From the NCBI GenBank assembly GCA_035577985.1, contig DATJZY010000126.1, forward strand, positions 62,001-126,000: 64,000 nucleotides of DNA. The letters run 5' to 3'. This DNA is from Candidatus Eisenbacteria bacterium (GTDB lineage Bacteria > Desulfobacterota > Binatia > DP-6). The first letter of the stretch is position 1, and each line of letters starts with the position of its first letter. The notes below the pieces were generated by a model, which ran no database searches, had not been told where the DNA came from, and was given only the letters and a program-made list of their open reading frames with translations. The translations under genes were made by a program, and so were the position numbers. This document shows positions 9,862 to 18,399 of the stretch, in pieces.

Positions 9862-11028
9862 TCAGAGCGGATGGATGCCCTGGAACGGGAACCAGACGGC
9901 ACCCGGACCGTCGACGGCGGTCGCTGGCTGCTTGAAGAGGTTCAACAGGTACACCTGGTGGCCCGCCGTCACGCCCGTTCCGGCCATGAGATCGAACGTG
10001 GTCGAGAGGACGACGAAATGCTTGCCGAGCTCGGGCTGCAGCCGCGTCGTGTTCCCGCCCGGCGTCGGGATCGCGTAGAGCTGGTCCTCGCGCAGCATGA
10101 AGAAGAAGGGTTGACCCGAGCACACGAAGCCGATGCGCCAGTCGCGCTTCACCTTCGTCACCGCAGGATCCGTGCAGCCGCCGGCGTCGAAGGTCACCTG
10201 CGCGGTCGTGTGCGTCTTCGGGTCGTGGGCGAAGATCTGGGGCACGTCCATGTCGCTCTTGTCGCCGGCGAGATCGGCACGGCTCTGGAAGGCGAGGATC
10301 GCGCCGTCGCTGCTGAACGACGGATTGGTCGACGGCGCGAGCCCGTCGGTGATGGGCGTCGCGCCCTGGCCGGTCACGAGACCGAGCCAGATCTGCTCGA
10401 CGCCCGTGTCGTGACCGTCGCCCGGCGCGCTCGTCGATTCGAACGCCACGCGCCCCTTGCGCGCCGACAGCGCCGGGTTGCGGCTCGTGCCGACACCGAT
10501 GCTCAGCTGCGAGACGCCGCCCGTCGGCTGGCGCAGGAACACCTGGCGCGCACCCGCGTTGCCGGTGTTCGCGAGATCGCCCGTCGATTCGAACGCGACA
10601 CGCTGCCCGCCGGCGTCGACGCTCGGGTTCGTGCTGGTTCCCGTCGGGTCGCCGGGGCCGGCCGTGAGGGTTCCGGTCTTGGCGACGACGATCTGGCGCC
10701 CCGGCAGGCCCGTCGCGAGCGGATCGGCGTCGGTGTCGTAGGCGACCACGGTGCCCGTGTACGAGACGGCGGGATTCTGGTTGTCCCCCGGCGTCCCGAC
10801 CGGCGTCTGCAGCGACGGATTCTTGTACGGCTTCACCGTGACGATCTGTGCACCCGTAGCCTGCGGAACGGCGAATGTGAGGGTCGATCGTCCGGGCGCG
10901 GGTTGGCGCGGAAGCCCGGTGTCGCCGCTCGTCGTGAGGGGCACGACCGGCGGGGTCTGGCGGTGATGGGCGAGGGCCGGTGTGGCGGCGAGGCTCGCCA
11001 TGGCGGCGCAGGCCAGCAGGCGTCTCAT
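9862..11028 (-). CDS. Secreted WD40/TolB-like beta-propeller protein (paralogue A)
   Basis: A 388-residue exported protein with a signal peptide ending ATPALA, then HHRQTPPVV. The body consists of repeated propeller blades of the PD40/TolB type, e.g. GTSTNPSVDAGGQRVAFEST, GTSRNPALSARKGRVAFEST, APSTNPSFSSDGAILAFQSR. It ends VWFPFQGIHPL. A second gene at 21586-22752 encodes a protein of exactly the same length with the same start (AHHRQTPPVV) and end (VWFPTQGIPPL), so the two are paralogues. Probably periplasmic or extracellular; no catalytic motif seen. Its function is not known. Confidence 0.85.
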   Translation of the reverse strand: MRRLLACAAMASLAATPALAHHRQTPPVVPLTTSGDTGLPRQPAPGRSTLTFAVPQATGAQIVTVKPYKNPSLQTPVGTPGDNQNPAVSYTGTVVAYDTDADPLATGLPGRQIVVAKTGTLTAGPGDPTGTSTNPSVDAGGQRVAFESTGDLANTGNAGARQVFLRQPTGGVSQLSIGVGTSRNPALSARKGRVAFESTSAPGDGHDTGVEQIWLGLVTGQGATPITDGLAPSTNPSFSSDGAILAFQSRADLAGDKSDMDVPQIFAHDPKTHTTAQVTFDAGGCTDPAVTKVKRDWRIGFVCSGQPFFFMLREDQLYAIPTPGGNTTRLQPELGKHFVVLSTTFDLMAGTGVTAGHQVYLLNLFKQPATAVDGPGAVWFPFQGIHPL

Positions 11029-11122
11029 GATGCTGAACGAAGGTGATACCACCACGACGGGCACGCGGGGCCCGAAAATAGCGAACGGCATGCCGCCGCC
11101 CGGCCAGGATTGGCGCCGCGGG

Positions 11123-11144
11123 GCTCGTGCACCCCTGCACGAGC
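11123..11144. repeat. Perfect 9-bp inverted repeat in divergent promoter region
   Basis: GCTCGTGCA-CCCC-TGCACGAGC lies between the minus-strand propeller gene (start 11028) and the plus-strand Gly-rich gene (start 11268). It could be an operator or an RNA hairpin in one leader. Nothing else is recognised in this 239-bp gap. Confidence 0.5.
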
Positions 11145-11267
11145 ATCGCGACGACGCCATGGCGGGTGCCTGGACGGGCAGCGATCTGACATCGCGCAGA
11201 CGGCACGGCGCCTGCCGACTTTTGACTCGCGGGGACGGCCACTACGCTCGGAGTGGGAGGACTCCAC

Positions 11268-11687
11268 ATGCATCGGGGGATCGCAACGGCCGTGCTCGCG
11301 GCCATGCTCGTCGCAGCGCCCGCGGCACACGCGTTCACGTTGGGAGAGACCGGCGCCGCGGCGGCCGTGCAGGGCACGCTCGCGGGAAACAGCACGCTCA
11401 ACGTCGCGGGAACCATCAACGGCGTGAAGAGCGCGCTCGGCGCGGCGACCGACAAGCAGAACCAGAAGCTCGGCCAGGTCGGCGGCGGGCAGGGTTGGGG
11501 CGGCAAGGGCGGCGGCCAGTCGCGCTGGGCGTCGAACGGGAAGGGCGGCTCGGGCGGCAGGGGCTGGACGTCCGGCGGCGGCTGGGGCGCGAACGGCAAG
11601 TCGGGCGGCATGGGAAAATGGCAGACGGCGAGCGCGGGTGGCTCGAAGGCGTGGGCCACGGGTTCCTGGGGGCGCGCGCGGAACTAG
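11268..11687 (+). CDS. Secreted Gly/Trp-rich low-complexity protein
   Basis: A 139-residue protein with a clear signal peptide (GIATAVLAAMLVAAPAAHA) and a short folded-looking segment (FTLGETGAAAAVQGTLAGNST). From about residue 75 on it is dominated by Gly, Ser, Lys, Asn and regularly spaced Trp (GWGGKGGG, GRGWTSGGGWGANGKSGG). The start at 11268 has a good ribosome-binding site (GGGAGG, 11255-11260). Could be a surface-coat, matrix or envelope protein; no family recognised. It is followed directly by a strong hairpin that belongs to REP-like copy A. Confidence 0.7.
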   Translation: MHRGIATAVLAAMLVAAPAAHAFTLGETGAAAAVQGTLAGNSTLNVAGTINGVKSALGAATDKQNQKLGQVGGGQGWGGKGGGQSRWASNGKGGSGGRGWTSGGGWGANGKSGGMGKWQTASAGGSKAWATGSWGRARN

Positions 11688-11691
11688 CATT

Positions 11692-11810
11692 TCGACCCGA
11701 GCCACGGCTCGGGTCGAGGTCGGAACGCGTAGGCTGCGGCGGCGGTGGCTCGCGCGACCGGGGTGCGGCGGCCGGCGCAAGCCGGCGCCGCATACGGGTG
11801 CGAACGTAGG
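11692..11810 (+). repeat. REP-like two-hairpin element, copy A
   Basis: First hairpin: TCGACCCGAGCC-AC-GGCTCGGGTCGA (11692-11717), a likely terminator for the preceding gene. Then comes a spacer with GTGGCTCGCGCGACCGGGG. Second hairpin at 11764-11792 has the core GGCCGGCG-CAA-GCCGGCGCC. The same arrangement occurs at 19569-19655 (inverted) and 47250-47349. Confidence 0.65.
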
Positions 11811-11850
11811 AAGAGCGCGCGAGCGCTTTCGCTGCGCGGGGGCGGCCGGC

Positions 11851-11856
11851 TATACG
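11851..11856 (+). promoter_or_regulatory. -10 element TATACG, 8 nt from the ATG (leaderless type)
   Basis: TATACG-GGCGCGCC-ATG places a -10 box so close to the MFS start codon (11865) that transcription should begin at or next to the ATG. The same layout (TATACA-GGCGCGCC-ATG) precedes the gene at 13464. Confidence 0.5.
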
Positions 11857-11864
11857 GGCGCGCC

Positions 11865-13421
11865 ATGGCGCGGCCCGCGGAGCGCGAAGGACGGTATGCT
11901 TGGGGCGTCCTTCTGGTGCTGACGGCGGTCTACGTCCTCAACTATCTCGATCGGCAGATCCTCTCGATCCTGGCGGAGGACGTGAAGCGGGATCTCGATC
12001 TGACGGACGCGCAGATCGGGTTCCTGTACGGGACGGCGTTCGCGGTCTTCTACGCGGTGTTCGGGCTGCCGCTCGGGCGGCTCGCGGACACGTGGACGCG
12101 GACGCGCGTCATCACGTGGGGGCTGTCGGTGTGGAGCCTCATGACGGCGGCGTCGGGGCTCGCGCGCAGCTTCGGGCAGCTCGCGGCGGCGCGCTTCGGC
12201 GTCGGCGTCGGGGAGGCGAGCGCCAACCCGGCGGCGTTCTCGCTCATCGCGGACTACTTTCGACCCGAGCGGCGCGCAACCGCGATGGCGGTCTACCAGA
12301 CCGGGCTCTACATCGGATCGGGGCTCGGGCTCGGCATCGGCGGGCTCGTGGTCCACGCGTGGGACGTCGCGTGGGCCGGGACGACGGCGCCCCTGGATCT
12401 TCGGGGCTGGCAGGTCGCGTTCTTCGTCGTCGGCGTGCCGGGGCTCCTCCTGGCGCCGCTCGTGCGGCGGCTCGCCGAGCCCGAGCGCGGTGCTCTGGAC
12501 GGCGTTCCGGCGCCGAACGCCGCGCATCCGCTGCGCGATGCGCTGCGCGAGCTCGGCGCCGTGCTGCCGCCGTTCACGCTCGCGCACCTCTGGAGGGTGG
12601 GCAGCGGCCCGCGGCTACCGGCGCGCAACCTCACCGTCGCGGCGCTGCTCGCGTTCGCGGCGTGGGGCCTCACGGCCGCGCTCGGCAACCCCGTGCAATG
12701 GATCGCGCTCGGCGTCGGCATCTACGCGGCGACGTCGTGGGCGCAGGCGCTGCGCGTCCGCGATCCGGCGAGCTTCGCCCTCATGTTCGAGGCGCGCGCG
12801 CCGCGCCTGGCCGCGCTCGGCTTCGCGTTCATCGCCGCCGTCGGCTACGGCGTCAACTTCTGGACGGCGCCGTTCTTCATCCGCGTGCACGGCATGGAGA
12901 AGGCGACGGCGGGAGTGACGCTCGGTCTCGTCCACGCGCTCGGCGGATGGCTCGGTGTCGTCGCGGGCGGCGTCATCGCCGATCGCTGGCGGCGGCGTAC
13001 CCCCGAGGGACGCATCTACACGACCATGCTCGCGGCGAGTCTCCCGGTGCCGTTCGCGATCGCGATGCTGCGCGCCCCGGCGACGTCGGTGGCGCTCGCC
13101 TGCTATGCCCTCTGGTCGGTGTTCGCCGGGTGCTGGGGCGGGGCCGCGGTCGCGGTCGTGCAGGATCTCGTGCTACCGCGCATGCGGGGCACCGCGGCGG
13201 CCGTCTACCTGCTGCTCGCGACCTTCGTCGGGCTCGCGGTGGGACCGTATGCGATCGGTCGCATCTCGCAGGCGATCGGCGACCTCGGTCTCGCGATGCA
13301 GATGGGGCTCGTGTGGGACGGCGTCGCGCTCGTGTGTCTCGCCGCCGCGGCCCGCCATCTCGCCGCCGACGAGGCCGGCAGGATCGCGCGCGCCCGCGCC
13401 GCCGGCGAAGCGATCGCCTGA
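11865..13421 (+). CDS. MFS transporter (spinster-like)
   Basis: A 518-residue major facilitator with about 12 membrane segments. Early motifs are YVLNYLDRQILSILAEDVKRD (TM1) and GLPLGRLADTWTRTRVI (the MFS loop 2-3 signature), then SGLARSFGQLAAARFGVGVGEA. This start (LNYLDRQ) and VGEA motif are typical of spinster-like anion or organic-acid carriers. The central region around residues 230-310 has an extended loop and an extra hydrophobic pair. Substrate not predictable. The ATG at 11865 is preceded by a -10 box at leaderless distance and no ribosome-binding site. Confidence 0.85.
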   Translation: MARPAEREGRYAWGVLLVLTAVYVLNYLDRQILSILAEDVKRDLDLTDAQIGFLYGTAFAVFYAVFGLPLGRLADTWTRTRVITWGLSVWSLMTAASGLARSFGQLAAARFGVGVGEASANPAAFSLIADYFRPERRATAMAVYQTGLYIGSGLGLGIGGLVVHAWDVAWAGTTAPLDLRGWQVAFFVVGVPGLLLAPLVRRLAEPERGALDGVPAPNAAHPLRDALRELGAVLPPFTLAHLWRVGSGPRLPARNLTVAALLAFAAWGLTAALGNPVQWIALGVGIYAATSWAQALRVRDPASFALMFEARAPRLAALGFAFIAAVGYGVNFWTAPFFIRVHGMEKATAGVTLGLVHALGGWLGVVAGGVIADRWRRRTPEGRIYTTMLAASLPVPFAIAMLRAPATSVALACYALWSVFAGCWGGAAVAVVQDLVLPRMRGTAAAVYLLLATFVGLAVGPYAIGRISQAIGDLGLAMQMGLVWDGVALVCLAAAARHLAADEAGRIARARAAGEAIA

Positions 13422-13449
13422 CGCCGGCTGGCGGGAGGAGCACGCCGGG

Positions 13450-13455
13450 TATACA
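13450..13455 (+). promoter_or_regulatory. -10 element TATACA, 8 nt from the ATG (leaderless type)
   Basis: TATACA followed by GGCGCGCC and then the ATG at 13464. Nearly identical to the site at 11851. No convincing -35 is seen 16-18 bp upstream. Confidence 0.5.
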
Positions 13456-13463
13456 GGCGCGCC

Positions 13464-14624
13464 ATGCGACGCGGCGACTCTCGCATCCTCACCACGCACG
13501 CCGGCAGCCTGCCGCGTCCGAAGGCGCTCGTCGACCTCTTCGTCAGGAAGAGCCGGCGCGAGCCCGTCGACGAGGCGGCGCTCGCGGCCGCGATCGAGGA
13601 CGCCACGCGGCGCGTGGTCGAGAAGCAGATCGAGGCCGGCATCGACGTCGGCAACGACGGCGAGCAGCCGCGGGAGAGCTTCTTCACCTACGTGCAGCAC
13701 CGCATGCGCGGCTTCGGCGGCCAGAGCCAGCGCCCGATCATGCGCGACATCGTGCGCTACCAGAGCTTCCTCGCGCTCAAGCTGCCCGACTTCTCGCGCA
13801 CGATGGTGAGCCTCATGAACGCGCCGCAGGCGATCGCGCCGGTCGAGTACGCCGACCGCGGTCCGCTCGAGCGCGACCTCGCGGCCCTGCGCCGCCTCGC
13901 CGGGGTCGACGGCGACTCGTTCGTCGAGTGCTTCGTCACGGCGCCGTCGCCGGGCATCGTCGCGTGCGCGATGGAGAACGCGCACTACGCATCGTTCGAC
14001 GAATACTTCGTCGCGCTGGCCGATGCGCTGCGCGTGGAATACGAGGCGATCGTCCGAGCCGGCTTGGTCCTCCAGATCGACGCGCCCGACCTGGCGATGG
14101 AGCGACACACCCGCTTCGCCGACCGTCCGCTGGAGGAGTTCCTCGCCTTCGTCGACGTGGTGACGGCGGCGATCACCCGCGCGCTCGTGAACGTGCCGCC
14201 CGACCGCGTGCGCCTGCACGTGTGCTGGGGCAACTACGAGGCGCCGCACGACTGCGACGTGGCGCTCGAGGACATCGCCGAGCATCTCTATCGCGCCCGC
14301 GTCGGCGGGATCGTGCTCTCGATGGCGAACCCCAGGCACGCGCACGAGCACCGCGTCCTGGTGCGCCATCCGCTGCCGAAGGACTGGCTCCTCGTGGCCG
14401 GCGTGGTCGATCCGACCACGAACTACGTCGAGCATCCCGAAGTCGTGGCGGAGCGGCTCGAGCGCGCCGCCGCAGCCGTCGGCGACCCGCGGCGGGTTCT
14501 GGCCGGGACCGACTGCGGCTTCGACACCTCCGCAGGCCTCGGCGAGGTCGCCGAAGAGGTCGTGTGGGAGAAGCTGCGCGCGCTGTCGGAAGGCGCGCGG
14601 CTCGCGAGCGCGCGCCTGTTCTGA
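13464..14624 (+). CDS. MetE C-terminal-like (cobalamin-independent methionine synthase family) protein
   Basis: A 386-residue single-domain TIM barrel of the MetE/epoxyalkane:CoM transferase family. The start TTHAGSLPRP is typical of this family. Zinc-ligand-type motifs are HVCWGNYEAPH (His-x-Cys) and GTDCGF near the C-terminus, as in MetE, where these bind zinc to activate a thiol. It lacks the N-terminal MetE domain, so it is not a full methionine synthase. Likely a thiol- or methyl-transfer enzyme of unknown substrate. A VOC protein and an enoyl-CoA hydratase follow on the same strand. Confidence 0.82.
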   Translation: MRRGDSRILTTHAGSLPRPKALVDLFVRKSRREPVDEAALAAAIEDATRRVVEKQIEAGIDVGNDGEQPRESFFTYVQHRMRGFGGQSQRPIMRDIVRYQSFLALKLPDFSRTMVSLMNAPQAIAPVEYADRGPLERDLAALRRLAGVDGDSFVECFVTAPSPGIVACAMENAHYASFDEYFVALADALRVEYEAIVRAGLVLQIDAPDLAMERHTRFADRPLEEFLAFVDVVTAAITRALVNVPPDRVRLHVCWGNYEAPHDCDVALEDIAEHLYRARVGGIVLSMANPRHAHEHRVLVRHPLPKDWLLVAGVVDPTTNYVEHPEVVAERLERAAAAVGDPRRVLAGTDCGFDTSAGLGEVAEEVVWEKLRALSEGARLASARLF

Positions 14625-14669
14625 GGCGGCGCTGGCCGCGGCTCGCGCCGTCGGATAGCAGGGCGATCG

Positions 14670-15350
14670 ATGCGTCTCGTCGGAGTCCGGATCGGCGCGC
14701 CAGATGCGCGCCGCGCGGTGGAAGCGTACACCGCGCTGCTCGGCGTCGCGCCGGCCGAGGTGGCGTCGGGTCGGCAGCGCCTCCAGCTCGGGCGCGGCGC
14801 CGTGGAGATCGAGGCCGGCGAGCCCGGCGTCCACGCCGTCCTCTTCGCGCCCGACGGGCCGGACGACCGCTGGCCCGCCGATCCCGCCGCGTCGCACGGG
14901 CTCACCATCGTCGTCGAGACGCCGCCGCAGGTGACGTCGCGTGCGCTCGCAGCCGACGCCGCCGTGGCGATCGACCACGTGGTCGTCTTCACGCCCGATC
15001 CGGCGCGCGCGATCGCGCTCTGGCGCGACGCACGCGGCCTGCGCCTGGCGTTCGATCGCGAGTTCCTCGAGCGCCGGGTCCGGCTCATGTTCTTCCGCTC
15101 GGGCGGGCTCACGTTCGAGTTCGCCTGCGCGCTGCCGCCACCCGACGATGCGAGCGGACCCGACCGCTTCTACGGCGTCAGCTATCGGGTGCCGAATCTG
15201 GCCTCGCGCCGCGCGACGCTGCTCGCGGAGGGGTTCGACGTGAGCGAGATCCGCACCGGCAACAAGAAGGGCACGCGCGTCGCCAGCGTGCGATCGGGTA
15301 CCGCCGAGGTGCCGACGCTCCTGCTCGAGGAGGAGGCGCGCGATGAGTGA
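14670..15350 (+). CDS. VOC (glyoxalase/bleomycin-resistance) fold protein
   Basis: A 226-residue protein with two VOC modules: residues 1-75 (VGVRIGAPDARRAVEAYTALLGV) and about 95-225 (IDHVVVFTPDPARAIALWRD, MFFRSGGLTFEF, YGVSYRVPNL, GTRVASVRSGTAEVPTLLLE). The second module has H98-type and E-type residues where metal ligands sit. Its stop overlaps the start of the enoyl-CoA hydratase by 8 bp (ATGAGTGA), so the two are coupled. A TAGCAG box lies 8 nt from the ATG. Substrate unknown. Confidence 0.78.
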   Translation: MRLVGVRIGAPDARRAVEAYTALLGVAPAEVASGRQRLQLGRGAVEIEAGEPGVHAVLFAPDGPDDRWPADPAASHGLTIVVETPPQVTSRALAADAAVAIDHVVVFTPDPARAIALWRDARGLRLAFDREFLERRVRLMFFRSGGLTFEFACALPPPDDASGPDRFYGVSYRVPNLASRRATLLAEGFDVSEIRTGNKKGTRVASVRSGTAEVPTLLLEEEARDE

Positions 15351-16134
15351 GTTCGGCGTCGACGTCGAGCGCGACGGCGACGGCGTCGCGTGGGTGGTGC
15401 TCCGCAATCCGGGCAAGCTGAACGCCGTGCGCCTCGAGATGTGGCAGGCGATCCCGGGCGCGATCGCCGCCCTGGTCGCCGATCCGCAGGTGCGGGTCGT
15501 CGTGCTGCGCGGGCACGGCGGCGAGGCGTTCGCATCGGGCGCCGACATCTCGGAGTTCGCGACCCACCGCAAGGACGCGGCATCGGCGGCGGCGTACGAG
15601 GCCGTGACGGCCGACGCCTTCGCTGCGCTCATCGCCTGCGAGAAGCCGGTGGTCGCGATGATGCAGGGCGTGTGCATCGGCGGCGGCCTCGCGATCGCCG
15701 TCTCGGCCGATCTTCGCATCGCCGCCGACGACACGAAGATGGCTCTCCCGCCCGCGCGCCTCGGCCTGGGCTACCACCTGGCCGGCGTCGAGCGCGTGGT
15801 CGAGATCGTCGGCCCCTCGGTCGCCGCCGAGATGTTCTTCACGGCCCGCCAGTACACCGCCGACGAAGCGCTCGCCGTTGGCCTCGTGAATCGCGTCGTC
15901 CCGAAAGCGGACCTGCTGAGCTTCACCCGACGCTACGTCTCCGACATCGCCCAGAATGCGCCGCTGACGATCCGCGCCGCCAAACGTGCCATCGGGGAAG
16001 TGCAGCGCGATCCTTCCCAGCGCGACGCCGCGACGGTCGCTCGAATGATCGCCGCCTGCTTCCAGAGTCGCGACTACGCCGAGGGCGTCCGCGCCTTCCA
16101 GGAAAAGCGCCGCCCGAAGTTCGAGGGCCGCTAG
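15343..16134 (+). CDS. Enoyl-CoA hydratase/isomerase family protein
   Basis: A 263-residue crotonase-fold enzyme. It has the substrate-pocket oxyanion segments (FASGADISEFA and GVCIGGGLAIAVSADLRIA) and the C-terminal helices (QNAPLTIRAAKRAI, FQEKRRPKFEGR). The Ala/Gly backbone oxyanion hole is intact. Of the two hydratase glutamates, the first position reads as G-V-E-R (YHLAGVERVVEI) and the second is not obvious, so the exact reaction (hydration, isomerisation, hydrolysis) is uncertain. Overlaps the VOC gene; probably acts on the same pathway. Confidence 0.88.
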   Translation: MSEFGVDVERDGDGVAWVVLRNPGKLNAVRLEMWQAIPGAIAALVADPQVRVVVLRGHGGEAFASGADISEFATHRKDAASAAAYEAVTADAFAALIACEKPVVAMMQGVCIGGGLAIAVSADLRIAADDTKMALPPARLGLGYHLAGVERVVEIVGPSVAAEMFFTARQYTADEALAVGLVNRVVPKADLLSFTRRYVSDIAQNAPLTIRAAKRAIGEVQRDPSQRDAATVARMIAACFQSRDYAEGVRAFQEKRRPKFEGR

Positions 16135-16162
16135 CGATGACGCGGCCGCCGCGGCCGCGAGT

Positions 16163-16287
16163 CGCGAGGTCGGGGGGCCAGGCGGAGGCGCCTGCGTAGC
16201 GGCGCGACGAAATGCAAGGGCCGAGACGCCGCGTATGTATCGTCGCGCGGCGAAGCCGAAGCCGCAGCCTGGCCCCCCGACCTCGCG
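16163..16287. repeat. 125-bp element with perfect 21-bp terminal inverted repeats (MITE-like), copy 1
   Basis: Begins CGCGAGGTCGGGGGGCC (16163) and ends with its exact complement (16267-16287). The interior is related to the element at 36787-36908 when read on the other strand (shared CGGCTTCGGCT, CCGCCGCGCG, ACATACG, TCGTCGCGCCGC, CGCAGGCGCCTCCGC). It fills nearly the whole gap between two convergent genes (stops at 16134 and 16314) and may serve as a bidirectional terminator or be a non-autonomous mobile element. Confidence 0.75.
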
Positions 16288-16313
16288 GACCGCCGCCGCG
16301 TGGCCCGCGCGTC

Positions 16314-17069
16314 TCAGAGGTGCCCGCCGCCGTTCGGCGAGAGGACCTGGCCGGTGAACCAGCCCGCGTCGTTCGAGACGAGGAACATGCACGCCGCGGC
16401 GATGTCGTCGGGCGTTCCCAGGCGACGGATGGGCATCGAGGCGATGGTCGCGTTGCGGACGGCGTCGGGGAGGCCGGAGGCGGCGAGCATGGGCGTTTCG
16501 ACGAGGCCGGGGGCGATGGCGTTTACGGTGATTCCCTTGGGACCGAGGTCGACGGCGAGGGCCTTGGTGAAGCCGATCACGCCGGCTTTCGCGGCGGCGT
16601 AGTGGATGAGCATGGGGCCGCCCCGCAGGCCGCCCACCGACGAGACGTTCACGATCCGGCCCCAGGCGGCGGCGAGCATGTCGCCGACGAAGACCTTGCA
16701 GGCGCGGAACGTGCCGGTGAGATGGACGTCGAGCATGCGCGACCAGTCGGCTTCGCTCATCCCCGGCAGTGTTCCGAAGCCCGAAATGCCGTGGCTGTTG
16801 ACGAGGATGTGCACGGCACCGAGGGCACTCCGCACGGTGCCCGCCGCCGCTTCGACGCTCTCCAGCCGCGCGACGTCCGACGCCGCGGCGACGGCGCGCC
16901 GGCCGAGCGCGCGCACCTCGCCCGCGACCGTCTCCGCACCGGCGACATTGACGTCGAGCACCGCGACGTCGGCGCCGGCGCGCGCGAGGTGGAGGCACAC
17001 GGCGCGACCGATGCCCGATGCGCCGCCGCTCACCGCGGCCGTGCGTCCCGCCAGGTCGTTCGTCGACAT
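16314..17069 (-). CDS. Short-chain dehydrogenase/reductase (SDR)
   Basis: A 251-residue classical SDR. It has the NAD(P)-binding TGxxxGxG-type motif as SGGASGIGRAV (residues 13-23), NSHGISG in place of NNAG, the catalytic Ser in VNVSSVGGL and YxxxK as YAAAKAG, then PGLVETPM. Asp in LDVNV after the second strand suggests NAD preference. The ATG at 17069 lies 11 bp after the stop of the MFS gene on the same strand, so the two form an operon. Substrate unknown. Confidence 0.9.
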   Translation of the reverse strand: MSTNDLAGRTAAVSGGASGIGRAVCLHLARAGADVAVLDVNVAGAETVAGEVRALGRRAVAAASDVARLESVEAAAGTVRSALGAVHILVNSHGISGFGTLPGMSEADWSRMLDVHLTGTFRACKVFVGDMLAAAWGRIVNVSSVGGLRGGPMLIHYAAAKAGVIGFTKALAVDLGPKGITVNAIAPGLVETPMLAASGLPDAVRNATIASMPIRRLGTPDDIAAACMFLVSNDAGWFTGQVLSPNGGGHL

Positions 17070-17080
17070 GGGCGGACCTT

Positions 17081-18340
17081 CTAGCCCGCCGGCTCGGTCG
17101 CCGTCGAACGCGCGAGCGTCCGCCGCGCGAGGCCGACGGTCGCGATCGCGAGCCCCGTCCACGCGAACGCCGAGTTCCAGCGCTCGGGCACGCTGTAGCC
17201 GCCGTAGAGATCGTAGAGCCACGCCGTGAACAGCGGCGCCGACGCCGCTGCGACGTCGTAGGGGATCTTGTACACGCCGAGGATCGTTCCCAGGTGACGG
17301 CGGCCGAAGAGATGGACGGCGAGGATCGGGATCGACGGCAGCAGGCCGCCGTAGCCGATGCCGACCACGAGGAGACAGGGGACGAGGAGCTGCGGGTGCG
17401 CCGGCACGGCGAGGATCAGCGGATAGCCGAGCGCGATGAGCGCCACGTGCGCGAGCGTCGTGCGGCGTTTGTCGAAGCGGTCGCAGAGCCATCCGAACGA
17501 GAGGCGCGAGCACCCCGACACGAAGAAGAAGAGCCCCTTCATGTCTGCGGCGGCGACGGGCGAGAACCCGGCCTCGCGCAGGAAGACGAGGATGTGCTTG
17601 TTGAACGAGTAGCAGGGGATGCCGCCGAAGAAGATCATGCCGGCGAGCGCCCAGAACGTACCCGTGCGGGCCGCCTCGCCGAGCGTGAAGCCGCTCTGCG
17701 GCACGGCGCCGGGCGACCGCGGGTCCGCGCCGTAGGGCTCGAGTCCCATGTCCGAGGGCCGGTCGCGCACGATCGTCAGCACGACGAGCATGGGCGCCGC
17801 GAAGGCGAGGACCGCGATCCACACGAAGCCCGTGCGCCAGTCGCTCGCCTCGATGAGACGCGTGATGAGCGGCGGCGAGATCGCGGCGCCCATCGCGGTG
17901 GCGGCCAGGATGACGCCGTTCACGAGCCCCACCCGATCGTGGAACCAGCGCGACACGAGCACCTGGTTCGGCAGGATCGTGACGCCGGACATCCCGAGCC
18001 CGACCAGCAGCGACGCCAGCCCGTACTCCGCCGGCGTCGTCACGCGCCCGAACAGGTAGAGGCCGAGCGTCTGCACCAGAATGCCCACGACGAAGAGCCA
18101 GCGGATCGGGAAGCGGTCGATGAACACGCCGGTGATCGGCGACATGACCGCCGTCGTCGTGATGATGATGGTCGTGGGCAAGAAAACGGTCGTGCGCGGC
18201 CAGTCCGGGAACGTCTGGATGACGTACGGGTAGACCGTGGTGATCGCGAAGATGCCGAAGCCGAGCCCGAAGAGCTCGATCACGACGCTCGCGCCGAGCA
18301 CCCACCAGCCGTAGAAGATCGTGTTCGCCGTCCGCGCCAT
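17081..18340 (-). CDS. MFS transporter (oxalate/formate antiporter-like)
   Basis: A 419-residue MFS protein with about 12 membrane helices. The N-terminus FYGWWVLGASVVIELFGLGF is typical of monocarboxylate/oxalate-formate carriers, and loop 2-3 reads GVFIDRFPIRW. The C-terminal half starts around residue 225 after a charged loop (SDMGLEPYGADPRSPG). The start at MARTANTIFYG was chosen; an upstream TTG would add 16 residues. It is the first gene of a two-gene minus operon with the SDR and is divergent from the gene at 18400. Confidence 0.86.
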   Translation of the reverse strand: MARTANTIFYGWWVLGASVVIELFGLGFGIFAITTVYPYVIQTFPDWPRTTVFLPTTIIITTTAVMSPITGVFIDRFPIRWLFVVGILVQTLGLYLFGRVTTPAEYGLASLLVGLGMSGVTILPNQVLVSRWFHDRVGLVNGVILAATAMGAAISPPLITRLIEASDWRTGFVWIAVLAFAAPMLVVLTIVRDRPSDMGLEPYGADPRSPGAVPQSGFTLGEAARTGTFWALAGMIFFGGIPCYSFNKHILVFLREAGFSPVAAADMKGLFFFVSGCSRLSFGWLCDRFDKRRTTLAHVALIALGYPLILAVPAHPQLLVPCLLVVGIGYGGLLPSIPILAVHLFGRRHLGTILGVYKIPYDVAAASAPLFTAWLYDLYGGYSVPERWNSAFAWTGLAIATVGLARRTLARSTATEPAG

Positions 18341-18399
18341 GCGTCGATCCGGCGGGCCGTCTTGACAGGTCACCCCGCCATCGAGCAAGCGAAGAGACC

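Noticed and set aside
9871-11046. Long plus-strand frame opposite propeller paralogue A
   Set aside because: The minus strand has a signal peptide, repeats and a paralogue; the plus frame has no ribosome-binding site and no recognisable protein features.
17070-17085. TAGAAG-N8-ATG in front of the SDR gene as a leaderless promoter
   Set aside because: The TAG is the stop codon of the upstream MFS gene in the same operon, and there is no -35; excluded from the promoter set.
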